From the NCBI RefSeq assembly GCF_000340965.1, contig NZ_ANAY01000006.1, forward strand, positions 248,001 through 312,000: DNA of 64,000 bases. Reading direction: 5' to 3'. A program made the position numbers and the translations under genes. Positions 7,290 through 19,600 of this stretch are shown piece after piece. Each line of letters starts with the position of its first letter. Positions within the stretch are counted from its first letter, which is position 1. The stretch is from Nocardiopsis kunsanensis DSM 44524. Its GTDB lineage: Bacteria > Actinomycetota > Actinomycetes > Streptosporangiales > Streptosporangiaceae. The notes below the pieces were generated by a model. That model was not told where the DNA came from. It made no database searches and saw nothing but the letters and a program-made list of their open reading frames with translations.

Positions 7290-8558
7290 TCACGTCCTCG
7301 TCAGGACCCGGGTGAGAGCGCCGACGACCTCGGGGTCGTACTCGGTTCCTGCGTCCATACGCAGGCGTTCGACGACCGCCGCCCGGCGTTCGTCCCCGCC
7401 CCCGGAGCCGACCAGGTCGTCGAAGGCATTGGCGACCTTGATGATGCGGCTGGCCATCGGGGGCGCGCCCGCACGGCCGTCCCCGCCCACCGGTTCACAC
7501 TGGCGCCGGACGGTCTCGGCCACGGTGTCGAGCACACCGGTCTGACGGATGATCCCCGACCCGAGTTCGGCGATGCGGCGCTGCTCGAGGGGTGAGGCGA
7601 GCACGGTGGCCCCGCCGGCGATGGGTTCGCTCAGGGACAGTTGGCCGATGTCGTGCATGAGGGCGGCGTACTCCAGGCTGAGCAGCTCGGCCTCGGAGAA
7701 ACCCATCTCGCAGGCCACGGCGTTCGAGAGGCGGCTGACACGGCGCGAGTGCCCGTTCTCCACGTAACCGCCGACCTCGGTGACCCGGGACAAGGCCCGC
7801 ACGGTCTCCAGGTAGGTGCGGCGGATCTCGGCGTAGCGGCGGAAGGCCACGTGGGAGACGAGCAGCGGCGCGGAGAAGACGAACAGGCCCAAGAGCCCGG
7901 AGACGCTGCAGGCCAGGGCGATGAGCACCGCGCTCGAACCGACGACCCCGCCGACCGCGAACTGGGCACGCATCTCGTCGCGCACCGTGACCCACAGCCG
8001 GGTGCGCAGCCGCTCGGCGCGCAGCAGTGCGGACAGGACGGAGTCCACGGTCCAGACCGCCACCACCAACGCCAGCATCAGGACGGCGCCGGTGACCGAC
8101 AGGCCCGACAACGACAGTTCCTCGGCCATGGGACGGAAGGTCCACGCCAGGAGCATGACGGTCAGCAGTCGGCGGGCTACGTCCTCGACCGCGGGGCTGC
8201 GCCCCACGGCCACGTGCGGGAGCTCGCCCATGAGCACACCGATCGCGGCGACCGCGACGACCTGTGCGGCCGAGTGTTCCAGTGCCCCCTCCCCCAGGCT
8301 GACGGCGAACGCGTAACTGATCGCCCCGGCGGAAGCCACGGGGGCGACCTCGCGGTCCCCCGGCAGGGTGATGCGGGCCAGTTCGCCGCCGGCCACGAAG
8401 AGGCAGAAGACGAGGGCAACGACGGGTTCTTCGACGCCGTTCAGAGCGGTCCACAGCAGAGCGGTGACCGAGACCCCCACGACCAGGGCCAACAGCGTGG
8501 TGTGCAGGGGACGGCGGGTCCAGTCCGCGTTCCCGTTCTCCCGCCGGGTCGGCATCAT
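7290..8558 (-). CDS. membrane HD-domain protein with degenerate HD-GYP module
   Basis: A 422-residue protein. The first 215 residues or so hold several membrane helices (LLALVVGVSVTALLWTAL, VVALVFCLFVAGGELA, AQVVAVAAIGVLMGELP, LMLALVVAVWTVDSVLSALL, and two more). The cytoplasmic part has an HD fold (NGHSRRVSRLSNAVA, YAALMHDIGQLSL). The HD pair is present, but the later HHE-DG-GYP signature is eroded to RRQCEPVGGDGRAG, so the phosphohydrolase activity is doubtful. It may sense or act on its partner. The ATG overlaps the TGA of the upstream HD gene by four bases (ATGA), giving tight coupling. Confidence 0.8.
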   Translation of the reverse strand: MMPTRRENGNADWTRRPLHTTLLALVVGVSVTALLWTALNGVEEPVVALVFCLFVAGGELARITLPGDREVAPVASAGAISYAFAVSLGEGALEHSAAQVVAVAAIGVLMGELPHVAVGRSPAVEDVARRLLTVMLLAWTFRPMAEELSLSGLSVTGAVLMLALVVAVWTVDSVLSALLRAERLRTRLWVTVRDEMRAQFAVGGVVGSSAVLIALACSVSGLLGLFVFSAPLLVSHVAFRRYAEIRRTYLETVRALSRVTEVGGYVENGHSRRVSRLSNAVACEMGFSEAELLSLEYAALMHDIGQLSLSEPIAGGATVLASPLEQRRIAELGSGIIRQTGVLDTVAETVRRQCEPVGGDGRAGAPPMASRIIKVANAFDDLVGSGGGDERRAAVVERLRMDAGTEYDPEVVGALTRVLTRT

Positions 8559-9913
8559 TCACGCCCGCCCGAGCTGGAACGGCTCGGACCGGCGAGGTCG
8601 CCCTGGCCCGCACGCGCCGCCGCGACCTGCCCGTAGCAGCCGCCGGGCGGTTCCTCGATGTCGGGTGTGCTCCACCCCTCGCGCTCGACGGCACGGACCA
8701 GGGCCTCGACCATCCGGGGATCGAACTGGGTCCCGGCACAGCGGCGGAGCTCGACGATGGCCGCTTCCGCGCTCCAGGCCTCGCGGTAGGAGCGTGTGGA
8801 GGTCAGGCAGTCGAAGACGTCGGCCACGCTGATGATCCGAGCCGACTCGGGGATCTCCATGCCCAGCAGTCCCATGGGGTAGCCGCGGCCGTCCAGGCGC
8901 TCGTGGTGGTGGCGGATGCCGTCGAGGGCCTCGTCGAGGAAGCCGATCTCGCGGACGATCTCGTACCCCCTCGTGGGGTGCAGCTTGATGGCGGCGTACT
9001 CGTCGTCGTCGAGTTTGCCGGTCTTCTGGAGGATCTTGGTGGGCACCCCGAGTTTGCCGATGTCGTGCAGCATTCCGGCGTAGCGGATCTTCTGCACACG
9101 TTCGGCGGACATACCGAGTTCGCGGGCGATCATCGCCGATCCCTCGGCCACGCGCATGCAGTGGCCGCGGGTGTAGTGGTCCTTGGTCTCGACCGCCTGG
9201 CAGAGGGTCTCCAGGGTGGCTTCGTGGGCGCGGACCTCGTTGGCCTGCTGGGTGAAGGTCCACCGGGCGATGAAAAGGGGGAAGAGCACGAGCAGGGGGG
9301 CGATGACACCGACACCGGACCAGATCGCCGCGATCGCCAGGCCGATGACCTGGTAGCCGAGCGAGGTGAGCTCGACGACGGCCAGGGGGCGGCGGCCGAG
9401 CACGTCACGGCTCAGGTGCCGGACCGCCCCGAGGGTCCACAGCAGAGCGCTCATGAGCACCAGGTTGACCACGGTGTGGGTGGCCACCGCCGCGAGGTAG
9501 GGCACCAGGACGCCCGGGAAGTCCTCACTCCCCGGGGGGCCCACGGGACCGCCCAGCATGATGTAGGCGAGTCCGGCGGTGTAGGCCGAGAGCGCGAACT
9601 GCGCCCCGTTGAAGGCCCGTTTGACCAGTGCCAGCCGGCGGATGGTGAGGCCGGCGGAGAACCCGACCACCGCGGCCCCGACCGGCCCCAGCAGGACCAC
9701 CGAGGCGAGCGCGACCGCGGAGCTCGGGGAGATCCCTGCCCGAACGTCGGACAGGACCGCCGTACCGACCGATTCCGCGACGACGAACAGGACCGCGAGG
9801 AGCACCAGCGTCCATACGTCGATCCCCGTGTGGGGACCGACCAGCACCACGGCCGCCGCGCTGACGACAACGACCCCGACGTAGACGCGAGCGCCCCCTG
9901 GCAGAGCCCGCAC
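8555..9913 (-). CDS. membrane HD-GYP-type phosphohydrolase
   Basis: A 452-residue paralog of the downstream gene: an N-terminal half of about six membrane helices, then a complete HD-GYP-like module. The metal ligands are seen in HYTRGHCMRVAEGSA, GMLHDIGKLGVPTKIL, KLHPTRGYEIV and IRHHHERLDGRGYP. HD-GYP enzymes usually hydrolyse cyclic di-GMP, but many actinobacterial membrane members have no proven substrate. GTG at 9913 follows a G-rich site. An upstream interval of about 700 bases separates it from rsrA. The pairing of an intact and an eroded HD copy in one operon suggests a hetero-complex. Confidence 0.85.
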   Translation of the reverse strand: MRALPGGARVYVGVVVVSAAAVVLVGPHTGIDVWTLVLLAVLFVVAESVGTAVLSDVRAGISPSSAVALASVVLLGPVGAAVVGFSAGLTIRRLALVKRAFNGAQFALSAYTAGLAYIMLGGPVGPPGSEDFPGVLVPYLAAVATHTVVNLVLMSALLWTLGAVRHLSRDVLGRRPLAVVELTSLGYQVIGLAIAAIWSGVGVIAPLLVLFPLFIARWTFTQQANEVRAHEATLETLCQAVETKDHYTRGHCMRVAEGSAMIARELGMSAERVQKIRYAGMLHDIGKLGVPTKILQKTGKLDDDEYAAIKLHPTRGYEIVREIGFLDEALDGIRHHHERLDGRGYPMGLLGMEIPESARIISVADVFDCLTSTRSYREAWSAEAAIVELRRCAGTQFDPRMVEALVRAVEREGWSTPDIEEPPGGCYGQVAAARAGQGDLAGPSRSSSGGRE

Positions 9914-10600
9914 CCGTGTTCACCCCCCACCGACTGGCGACCGGACCGTCATGGTTTCACCGTTTCTGTTCTACCACCAGGACCATCCGTTGAAGGTGGA
10001 TGCGATCCCCGCAGTGGTAGCCGTGCTGAGCATCGGGTGACCGAACATCTGGAACTCCTCTCTTCATTGCGCAGCGGCCCGGCGGCACCGAACACGCCGC
10101 GCAAATTACCGCATTCGTTGGATATGGAGTCCAGTTTAACGGCCAATCACAGCGGAGCGATTACCGCCAACCCGAACTGCGCCACTCTCACCACGAAAAC
10201 AACTTGAAATTTTCGCCATATGGAATTACTAATTCAGGTAGTAATGCCCTTCAACTACTGTACGTAATTGACTGTTCGGGTTCGCAGAAACCCATCACCC
10301 CGGCCCCTGCAGGGGTGCAGACAGCAAGTAGTACAGCTGCCAACAGGCATGACTACCAGTCGTAATCACCCAGAAGCGGCACAAAGAAGTTGGGTAAAAA
10401 GATTTCGAACCGACCACACCCCTGGAGGACACCACCCCCACGGGCGTGTCGCCACCCCCTCCACCTGCACCCGTGAAGGGTCACCCGACCAAAACCAGGA
10501 ACACCGGGTGACACCCGGAACATAATTCCCACAAACAGCACAAACCGGAACAACACACAACACACCGTGACAGAAGAATTAATTCCCAACAAAAAGACAC
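9914..10600. other. AT-richer intergenic region with no recognised gene
   Basis: A gap of almost 700 bases in which roughly 10085-10600 is distinctly poorer in GC than its surroundings. It contains an imperfect inverted repeat (GGTAGTAATGCC at 10237-10248 against GGCATGACTACC at 10346-10357, 11 of 12 pairing) and an A/C-rich, G-poor run near 10510-10570. Short open frames here show no protein signature. It must hold the promoter of the HD operon. Confidence 0.5.
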
Positions 10601-10635
10601 AGAAAAGGCGGCGGTCGAACAATTCGACCGCCGCC
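10601..10635 (-). terminator. intrinsic terminator of the sigR-rsrA operon
   Basis: A perfect 13-base stem (10607-10619 with 10623-10635, CAA between) is followed on the minus strand by TTTTCT. It begins 21 bases after the rsrA stop. Confidence 0.85.
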
Positions 10636-10655
10636 CGGTTCCGGGTGTGCCCGGC

Positions 10656-10963
10656 TCAGGCCGGTGTGTTCGGAGGCTCGGCCCCGGCTTCCTTGGCCAG
10701 CTGCTCGTTGCGCGCCTGAGCCAGACGCGACAGCACCTTGTCCCGCAGGTCCAACGGGACCGGGTCGCACCCGCAGTGCTTGGCGACGAGCTTCTTCACG
10801 GCCTCTTCGAGCCCGTACTCCTCCAGGCAGGGCGAACAGCCGTCGAGGTGTTCGCGCACCACGCCGTAGTTGCCCGCCTCCAGCTCACCGTCGATGTAGG
10901 TGTAGAGATTGTCGAGGACCTCGCTGCACGGGGTCTCGTTGTCTTTGCCGTGCCCGACACTCA

Positions 10964-10964
<1 letters not shown>
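10656..10964 (-). CDS. rsrA: RsrA-type zinc anti-sigma factor (redox sensor)
   Basis: A 102-residue zinc anti-sigma (ZAS) protein. The ZAS motif H-x3-C-x2-C is present as H39, C43 and C46, with the additional conserved C13. This matches C11/H37/C41/C44 of streptomycete RsrA, where oxidation forms a disulfide, expels zinc and frees SigR. The stretch GLEEAVKKLVAKHCGC is also typical. The ATG at 10964 overlaps the sigR TGA by one base (TGATG) and has GAGGAG seven bases upstream; a GTG one codon earlier is an alternative. Co-transcribed with sigR. Confidence 0.95.
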
Positions 10965-11629
<665 letters not shown>

Positions 11630-11675
11630 TTCCAAGCCTGTCGGCCTCCTCGCGCTGTTCCCCACTGGGACATCC

Positions 11676-11693
11676 GTATCGTCCCAACGATAC
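11676..11693. repeat. inverted repeat upstream of sigR
   Basis: GTATCGT-CCCA-ACGATAC is a perfect 7+7 inverted repeat 47-64 bases upstream of the chosen sigR ATG, next to GGGAAC on the minus strand. It may be part of the autoregulated promoter region. It also lies inside the possible long form of SigR. Confidence 0.35.
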
Positions 11694-11991
11694 GTTCCCA
11701 CAGGTGAGGCCGGGGCACCGACGTCGCGTGACGTCACCCGCGTTTCCTCGCGCTCCAGGCACGACCCAGCTGTCGGCATTTGGTCGCCGCCTCCTCGGGG
11801 TCTCGTTCTGGCCCCGGGAGACTCGCCCCGAGGCTCGGTGTCGTATCACAACAACCACCCGAGCGGACACATTCCGGCCCCTCGGGGGCGTTGACCTCCT
11901 GCCCGGAGAACTTCACCGTTCGCACCTGTCGTTGAAGGTGAGGCATGGCAGAGTGCGGGTAGAACCCCTGAAGGATGGGAGAGGAGTGCAC

Positions 11992-12807
11992 GTGCGACCG
12001 TCCTCGACCCCGGCTTCGGACCGCCCCCGTTCACCGGCGGCACAGTTCGCCGCGACCGACCGGCTCTCGGACTACTGGCGGTTCTACTGGACGGTGGCCG
12101 AAACTCAGATCGCCCGCTGGCTCCCCACCACCCCGTCACGTCTTCTGGACCTGTCCAGCCCCGGCTTCCAGGGCACACCGCGCGCAGTCGCGGCCGGCCA
12201 CGACGTGGTGACCTTGTTGCCCTCCGCCGACATGGCGGTACGCCGCCCGCTGACCCTGGTCAACGGGCGGTCCCCCGTACCGCACCCGGCCCCCCACGGA
12301 CGTCTGCGCCACGTGGTGGGTGACTCCGCGTTCCTGCGCGGGTTCGCAGACTCCTCCTTCGACGGGGTCATCGCCGACAACCGGGTGCTCTCCCGGCACC
12401 TGGCGACCGAGTCCTCGGTCGCCGAGGTCGCCCGGGTACTGCGCCCCGGCGGGCGGACTCTCCTGGTGGTCGACTCCGTCGTGCTCGGTATGGCGCTCCT
12501 GGCCGAGCAGGACCGCTGGCCCGAGCTCAGCCACGCCCCCAGCGCCGACGTGCTGCTGGTGCCGTGGCCCGACGGGTCCATCACCCGGTGCTTCACCGCC
12601 GAACAGCTCACCGAGACCCTCGCCGACTCCGGCCTGGAGCTGGAATGGGTCAAACCGCGCACCGTGCTCTCGGCCTCCACCGTCGAGATGATGCTGGCCC
12701 GCGACCCCCGGTCCATGGCCCACCTGGTCGAGATGGAACTGCGTGTCACCGAGTCCGACGACTACGTCGGGGTGCACCTGGTCGCGAGCGCCCGCAAACC
12801 CGCCTGA
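11992..12807 (+). CDS. class I SAM-dependent methyltransferase-like protein
   Basis: A 271-residue Rossmann methyltransferase-like protein. RLLDLSSPGFQGTPRAVAAG occupies the place of motif I, but the normal GxGxG is weak (SPGFQG). GDSAFLRGFADSSFDGVIAD corresponds to motifs II-III, and EVARVLRPGGRTLLVVDSVV is the post-II strand of Methyltransf_11 proteins. Given the poor glycine loop, activity is not certain. GTG at 11992 is placed five bases after GAGGAG; GTG 11986 is an in-frame alternative. It is divergent from sigR with about 200 bases between, so it might be a SigR target, though I could not find a convincing SigR promoter. Confidence 0.7.
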   Translation: MRPSSTPASDRPRSPAAQFAATDRLSDYWRFYWTVAETQIARWLPTTPSRLLDLSSPGFQGTPRAVAAGHDVVTLLPSADMAVRRPLTLVNGRSPVPHPAPHGRLRHVVGDSAFLRGFADSSFDGVIADNRVLSRHLATESSVAEVARVLRPGGRTLLVVDSVVLGMALLAEQDRWPELSHAPSADVLLVPWPDGSITRCFTAEQLTETLADSGLELEWVKPRTVLSASTVEMMLARDPRSMAHLVEMELRVTESDDYVGVHLVASARKPA

Positions 12808-12823
12808 GAACCTATGAACGCCC

Positions 12824-12853
12824 ACCCCGACCGGGCCCGGGCCCGGTCGGGGT
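12824..12853. terminator. bidirectional terminator between convergent genes
   Basis: A perfect 15+15-base palindrome (ACCCCGACCGGGCCC and its complement) lies between the methyltransferase stop and the thiC stop. It is oriented to serve both. Confidence 0.75.
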
Positions 12854-12860
12854 ATGCAGG

Positions 12861-14626
<1,766 letters not shown>

Positions 14627-14741
14627 GTTTGTTCATGTGTGGGCACGCTACACGGCGTGCCTGTGCACCAGAGGTGCTCACGGCCTTGTGGCCTCTGACA
14701 CTGTATCCATGCGGGCCTCTGTGGCGTCCACCGAGGCGGGG

Positions 14742-15590
14742 TCAGAAAAGTGTCTCGGTCCCATAACCTCCATCTACCAACGGGGTGAGCAACCCAGGGT
14801 CGTTGTTCTTGATGCTGTTGACCTCGGTGGAGACCTCGTCCACCGCGAAACGGTCCACGGGCGTGTGGTCCATCAGGTGCGCGAGCTCCTCGGCACCGGT
14901 ACCCGGGTCCAACCAGGCGGCCCAGTCCACCTCGGGCAGCACGACCGGCATGCGCTCGTGGATGTGGGCGAGCTCGGGCGCGGCCTCCGTGGTGATGACG
15001 GCACAGCTCCACAGCCAAGCGGCGGGGTCGTCCTCGTCGACCTCTGGGTCGCGCCAGCGTTCGAAGATCCCGGCCATGGCCAACGGACGGTCCTGTGTGC
15101 AGCGGATCGCGTACGGCCTCTTGGCGGAGCGGGCCTTACGCTTCTTGTGCTCGGTGTCGGTGACCGGGGAGGTGCTGGCCTCAGCGCGGCCGTCAGGGCC
15201 GATGAGCTGCCACTCGTAGTAGGCGTCGGCGGGCAGCAGGCAGCGGCGGCGCCGGAACGCGGCCCGGAAGGCGGGTTTGTCGGCGACGGTCTCGCTGCGG
15301 GCGTTGATCATCCGGTAACCGACGTTGCGGTCCTTGACCCAGGAGGGCACCAGCCCCCAACGCATGGTGTGCAGGGAACGCGGCCCGGGTGCACCGTTGC
15401 TCCCACCCTGCGGCGGCGGTCCGAGCACGGCCTGGACCGGCCGACCCGGCGAGATGTTGTAGTCGGCCTCCAGTTCCTCCAGCGGCGGCCAGGACCGCGG
15501 ATCGGTGTCCTCGGCCAACGCCTGTTCGGGCAGGCCGAAGGCGAGCTGGAGCTGGTGGACGTTCCGGGACTGGGCATAGCGACCGCACAT
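14742..15590 (-). CDS. SOS-response-associated peptidase (SRAP; HMCES/YedK family)
   Basis: A 282-residue SRAP protein, which forms a covalent thiazolidine link to abasic sites in single-stranded DNA and shields them. The essential cysteine is residue 2 (MCGRYAQS), which fixes the start at 15590 because removal of Met must expose Cys. Other family segments are YNISPGRPVQAVL, MRWGLVPSWVKD, MINARSETVADKPAFRAAF, CLLPADAYYEW and AHIHERMPVVLP (the active-site His). An inserted acidic and basic stretch between about residues 140 and 170 is typical of the actinobacterial form. Ten bases separate its start from the end of the DUF3068 gene. Confidence 0.93.
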   Translation of the reverse strand: MCGRYAQSRNVHQLQLAFGLPEQALAEDTDPRSWPPLEELEADYNISPGRPVQAVLGPPPQGGSNGAPGPRSLHTMRWGLVPSWVKDRNVGYRMINARSETVADKPAFRAAFRRRRCLLPADAYYEWQLIGPDGRAEASTSPVTDTEHKKRKARSAKRPYAIRCTQDRPLAMAGIFERWRDPEVDEDDPAAWLWSCAVITTEAAPELAHIHERMPVVLPEVDWAAWLDPGTGAEELAHLMDHTPVDRFAVDEVSTEVNSIKNNDPGLLTPLVDGGYGTETLF

Positions 15591-15600
15591 GGGCGTGATC

Positions 15601-16671
15601 CTACGGCGTCGTCGGTCCGGAACCGTCCTCGGCGGGCTCCTCATGTCCGTCCTGTTCGGGACGCCCCTCCCTCTGTTCCCGTACTCGGTGGTTGCGGGCG
15701 CGCAACAGGCCGCCCGCCAGGGCCAGCACGCCGAGGGGTGCCAGGGTCCACAGTGCCCACACGTCGAGGGAACGCAGCAGTACCGAACGCACGCGGGCCT
15801 GTTCGGCGTACCCGTCGACCTGGGTGTCGGCCATGGTCAGGTCGGCCTCCAGGAGTGGCACCGCGCCGTCGCTGTCCCGGGTCCGCAGGGTCTCGCGGCG
15901 CGTCTCCTGCATGTTGACGACCGTTCCGCTGACCGGCTCCACCCACAGGGTCCGGGTGAGCTCCAACCAACGGGTGGCGGTGACGGTGCCGCGGGCCTCG
16001 GGGGTGAACAGGTCGGCGGGTACGTCCCGGGCGGATCCGGGGACCTGTGTGGCCTCGATCGCCTGGGAGTAACGGCGTGCCGTCACACCGGCGATGTCGT
16101 TCTCCCCCTGGAACTCCATAGACGGTGCCGAGCGCACCTCCGCGTCGTAGAAGGGGTAGGAGTCGGCGTCGGTCCCGGCCGGGAAGTGGTGCACGAGCCC
16201 GGCCTGGCGCACGGCACGGTCGCCGTCGACGTGTTCGCCGCAGCAGTTGACTGCGCGGGCGGTCGAACGGTCCACGATGACGCGCCGGCTCCAGTGGTCG
16301 ATGATCCGGTCGGAGGCGGAAGTGTCCACGGTCATCTGCCAGGCCGACCATTCGTCGCCGTTCGCAGTGGCGTCGACGGAGATGTTGCGTTCGATCCCGG
16401 TGTTGTCCACCCACGACCAGTTCGCGGCGTTGAGGTAGGCGGCGTCGCCGTCGACCAGGCGCATCTCGTGCTCGGCCACGGCGGGCAGGAGGGCGACCCG
16501 GTCGTGGACGTACAACGGCAGCATGGCCGCCAGGGTCAGCAGGAACGTGCCCGCCGCGATCAGAAGGGTGCCGGCGGGCACCGACCGGCGGGGCCGGCGT
16601 TCCGGGCCGACCTGGCTGTCGACCGGTCCGCGGTCCCGGGGTGCGGCACCGAACTGGGAAACCGTGCTCAC
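15601..16671 (-). CDS. DUF3068 (PorA-family) membrane-anchored protein
   Basis: A 356-residue protein with one N-terminal membrane helix (AGTLLIAAGTFLLTLAAMLP, about 32-52), a large extracytoplasmic domain and a second helix near the C-terminus (VWALWTLAPLGVLALAGGLL, about 310-330). The body fits DUF3068: a YLNAANWSWVDNTGIERNIS strand, HWSRRVIVDRSTARAVNCCG, YPFYDAEV and TRTLWVEPVSGTVVNMQE. The family is named after a mycobacterial-group porin-associated protein, but its biochemical role is unknown. The GTG start overlaps the AftD-like stop (GTGA), so it is the last gene of the glycan operon. Confidence 0.85.
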   Translation of the reverse strand: MSTVSQFGAAPRDRGPVDSQVGPERRPRRSVPAGTLLIAAGTFLLTLAAMLPLYVHDRVALLPAVAEHEMRLVDGDAAYLNAANWSWVDNTGIERNISVDATANGDEWSAWQMTVDTSASDRIIDHWSRRVIVDRSTARAVNCCGEHVDGDRAVRQAGLVHHFPAGTDADSYPFYDAEVRSAPSMEFQGENDIAGVTARRYSQAIEATQVPGSARDVPADLFTPEARGTVTATRWLELTRTLWVEPVSGTVVNMQETRRETLRTRDSDGAVPLLEADLTMADTQVDGYAEQARVRSVLLRSLDVWALWTLAPLGVLALAGGLLRARNHRVREQREGRPEQDGHEEPAEDGSGPTTP

Positions 16672-19600
16672 GTGCGCACCTCCTCGGTACCGGCCCGCGG
16701 TTCGCGTGCTCCGCTTCCGGTTCCGTTCCCACCGGTCCCGTTGTTCGCCGGGTCGCGGCCGGGGTCTTCGTCGTCGGGGCCGTCGTCGCTGCCCTGTTCA
16801 CCGCCGCTCTCCTGTCCGCCGCTGTGGCGGGGGCGCGGGTCGGTGTTCCGTTCGGCGGCGGAAGGCGGGTCGGCGTCGGCATCCAGCCCGTCGCCGGGTT
16901 GGCCGAGGGAGAGCACCAGGCGGGCCAGCGCGGGCAGGCACAGCAGTTGGGGGCCCCAGCCGCGCAGGCTGCTGCCCAGGAGCTCGGTGATGTCGTGGAA
17001 GGGGTGGTGGAGCGCCAGGTAGGTACCGACCGCCATCGCCACACCGGCCAGGGTCAGCGAGATCGCCACCGTCCAGGGCGCTGCCAGGTGGCGCAGTACG
17101 GTCCCGCCCAGTGTCGGGGTCCCGGGCCGGGCGTGGCGGAGCCGCTTGGGCGCCGCGCGTCCCAGCCACCACATGGCGAGCAGGATCAGGCCGACCAGGG
17201 CGGCGCCGGTGAGCCCGGCCACCCACACACCGAAGGCCAGTCCCAGGGGCAGGACCGCCCGGCGCGAAAGCCATCCGGGTCCGGCCCCGGGCAGGTCCCG
17301 GTCGCCCACGGGTTCTCCGGCGCGCAGCCGCTCTCCGCCCGGCAGCCAACGGCGGGGCCACATCGCCAGTACGGCCATGAGCACGGCCAGGCCCGCTCCG
17401 ATCCCGAGGGAGAGGTGGTAGGAGGTGTCGGGGGCGTAGGAGAGCGTGACGGTGCCGCTGCTCCCCTCGGGCAGGACCCAGGCCTGTTTCCAGCCTTCCA
17501 GGCGCTGGGGTTCCAGTGGTCGGTCGGAGCCCTCGAGGGTGGCCTCCCAACCCTCGTTGAAGTTCTCGTTGACCACGAGCAGGCTCTCGTCCTCGACGTC
17601 GACGTCGAAGCTGCGGCCGCTCGGGCCCCACCCGTGCAGGGTCTCGACCTCTTCCATGGACACTTCGTCGCGGGCGCCGACGGGGTCGGCGGACTCCACG
17701 AGAGCCGAGCGGACCTCGTAACGGTTGCCGGGTTCGACGACCACCTGGTTCTCCCCCGCGTCCAGGTCGAGGCCGGTACAGGCCTCGTAGGGCAGGGGCC
17801 GGCCGGTGAGCTGGTCGGCGAGGGTGCCGCCGCTGATCCGGGTCTCAACCCGTTCACCGTTGACCCGCAGGGTCGGGCCCAGGCCGCATGCGGTGGAGGC
17901 GTCCCCCTCGGGCAGCGCATCGACCTCGTCGACGCCGGGCAGGGAGATCCCGCCGACCTCCAGGGCCTGGCCCTCGGGCCGTTCGAAGGTCACTCTCAGT
18001 TCGTCGGCGGTCAGGGCGCTGAAGTCGACACGTCCACTGCCGTCGAGCCAGCCCTCCCGGACCTGGTCGTTGCCCTCGACGGTGACCTTGATCGGTTGCA
18101 TCACGCTGTCGGCCCGGGGGAAGTCGACCTCCATGTGGTCGATCTCGGTCTCCCGGCCGAGCTCGAGGTCGAGCCAGGGGTTCTTCTCCTCGGGGTCCGG
18201 GTACCAGACCGTGCTGTCCTCGTCGTCCAGAACGCCGCGCCCCATGGCGGCGGGGTGCTGGACGGCGGTCGAGGAGGCCGTCACGTGCGGGTGGGGGCTC
18301 GCCCGGTTGGCGGAGTTCTCGGCCTCACGGGGGTCGGTGAGCACGACCCGGCCGGAGATGTCGTGCTGTTCGGCGGCGGCCTGCTCCGAGAGTGTGAAGG
18401 TGCGGTCGAGGCTGCGGGTGTCCTCACCCTGGACCCGGAGGCCGGGGTTGCACACCCAGGCGTGCGAACCCTCCATGCAGCCGGGCACGGTACCGGTGGA
18501 ACCGGTGAAGAGCAGGGTCCCGGTGTCGGCGGGGCCGGGCACGTTCAAGGTGCGGCCGGCCTCCAGCCCGGGCAGGGCGATGCCGGAGATGCCAACCCGG
18601 GTCCCGAAGCGGTACTCCGGTTCCCAGGCGAGTTCGTCCACCCGCACACGCAGGGTGCTGGTCTTTCCCGAGGGCGGGGTGACCTCCTGGGGTTCGTCGG
18701 TCCCCTCGACGGTGACCTGGGAACTGCCCTCGTCCGTGATGAGGCTCACCTCGGAGGGCGGGGGTTCCTCGGCGAACTGCTCGAAGGCGAGGGTGAGCCC
18801 GTCCAGGTCACGCGGTTCGGTGAACTCGATCTCGACCCATTCACCGATGGCGCCGGTGAAGACGCTGGAGCGCCAGGACGTACTCGGGTCGTCGTCCAGG
18901 GCGGCGTGCGGGGCGTGCCCGGGGTCGCGGTCGGAGGGGCGGGCGTCGGCCCCGCTCTCGGCGGAGGAGGCACGCACGGACTCGATCCCGAGGTCCTCCG
19001 CGTGGCCGACGAAATCCTCCCAGGCGGGATCGAGGATGTCGGGCGCGGGGACGTCGCGTTCGAGCTCCTGGTCCTCGGTGAGGGTGGCGGAAACGTTGTT
19101 TCGCACGTCGGGGTAGACGACCTCGCGGCGGCGTGCGGAGTCGGTGACGACGGTGTCCTCGGCGGGTAGGTCCTCGGCCCAGGGGTCGTCGCCGAGCACG
19201 ACGGGCCGGTCGTCGCCGACCACGCCTTCCTCGGCCAGGTGGAGCACGGACTCGGGTCCCCCGGTCACCCGCACCGTCTCGTCCGCGGGCACCGTGCCGA
19301 CGGCGGGTGCGGCCTCCTCGACCTCGTAGACGGTCAGGGAGGGGTGGGGCTGGTCGAACCACTGCGAGGCCGACCGGTGGTCGACGGAGCCGACGGTGTC
19401 TCCGAAGGTCTCGGCCTCGGTGATGCCCGGGGATCCGTCCAGGGCCTGGTGCACGCGGGAGGGCCAGGCGCCGTTGAGGCCCACCCGCTGCAGGTCGTTG
19501 CGGACGAGCAGGTGGGTCACGCCCATACGTGCCAGGGCGTCGGACAGCCCCTGGGAGCCGCGGCCGGAGGAGACCCTCTGGTCGATCTCGTGGGTGAGCC

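Noticed and set aside
8903-10207. A 434-codon plus-strand open frame opposite the HD-GYP gene
   Set aside because: It is the antisense of a gene with clear metal-binding motifs, and its own translation is low complexity.
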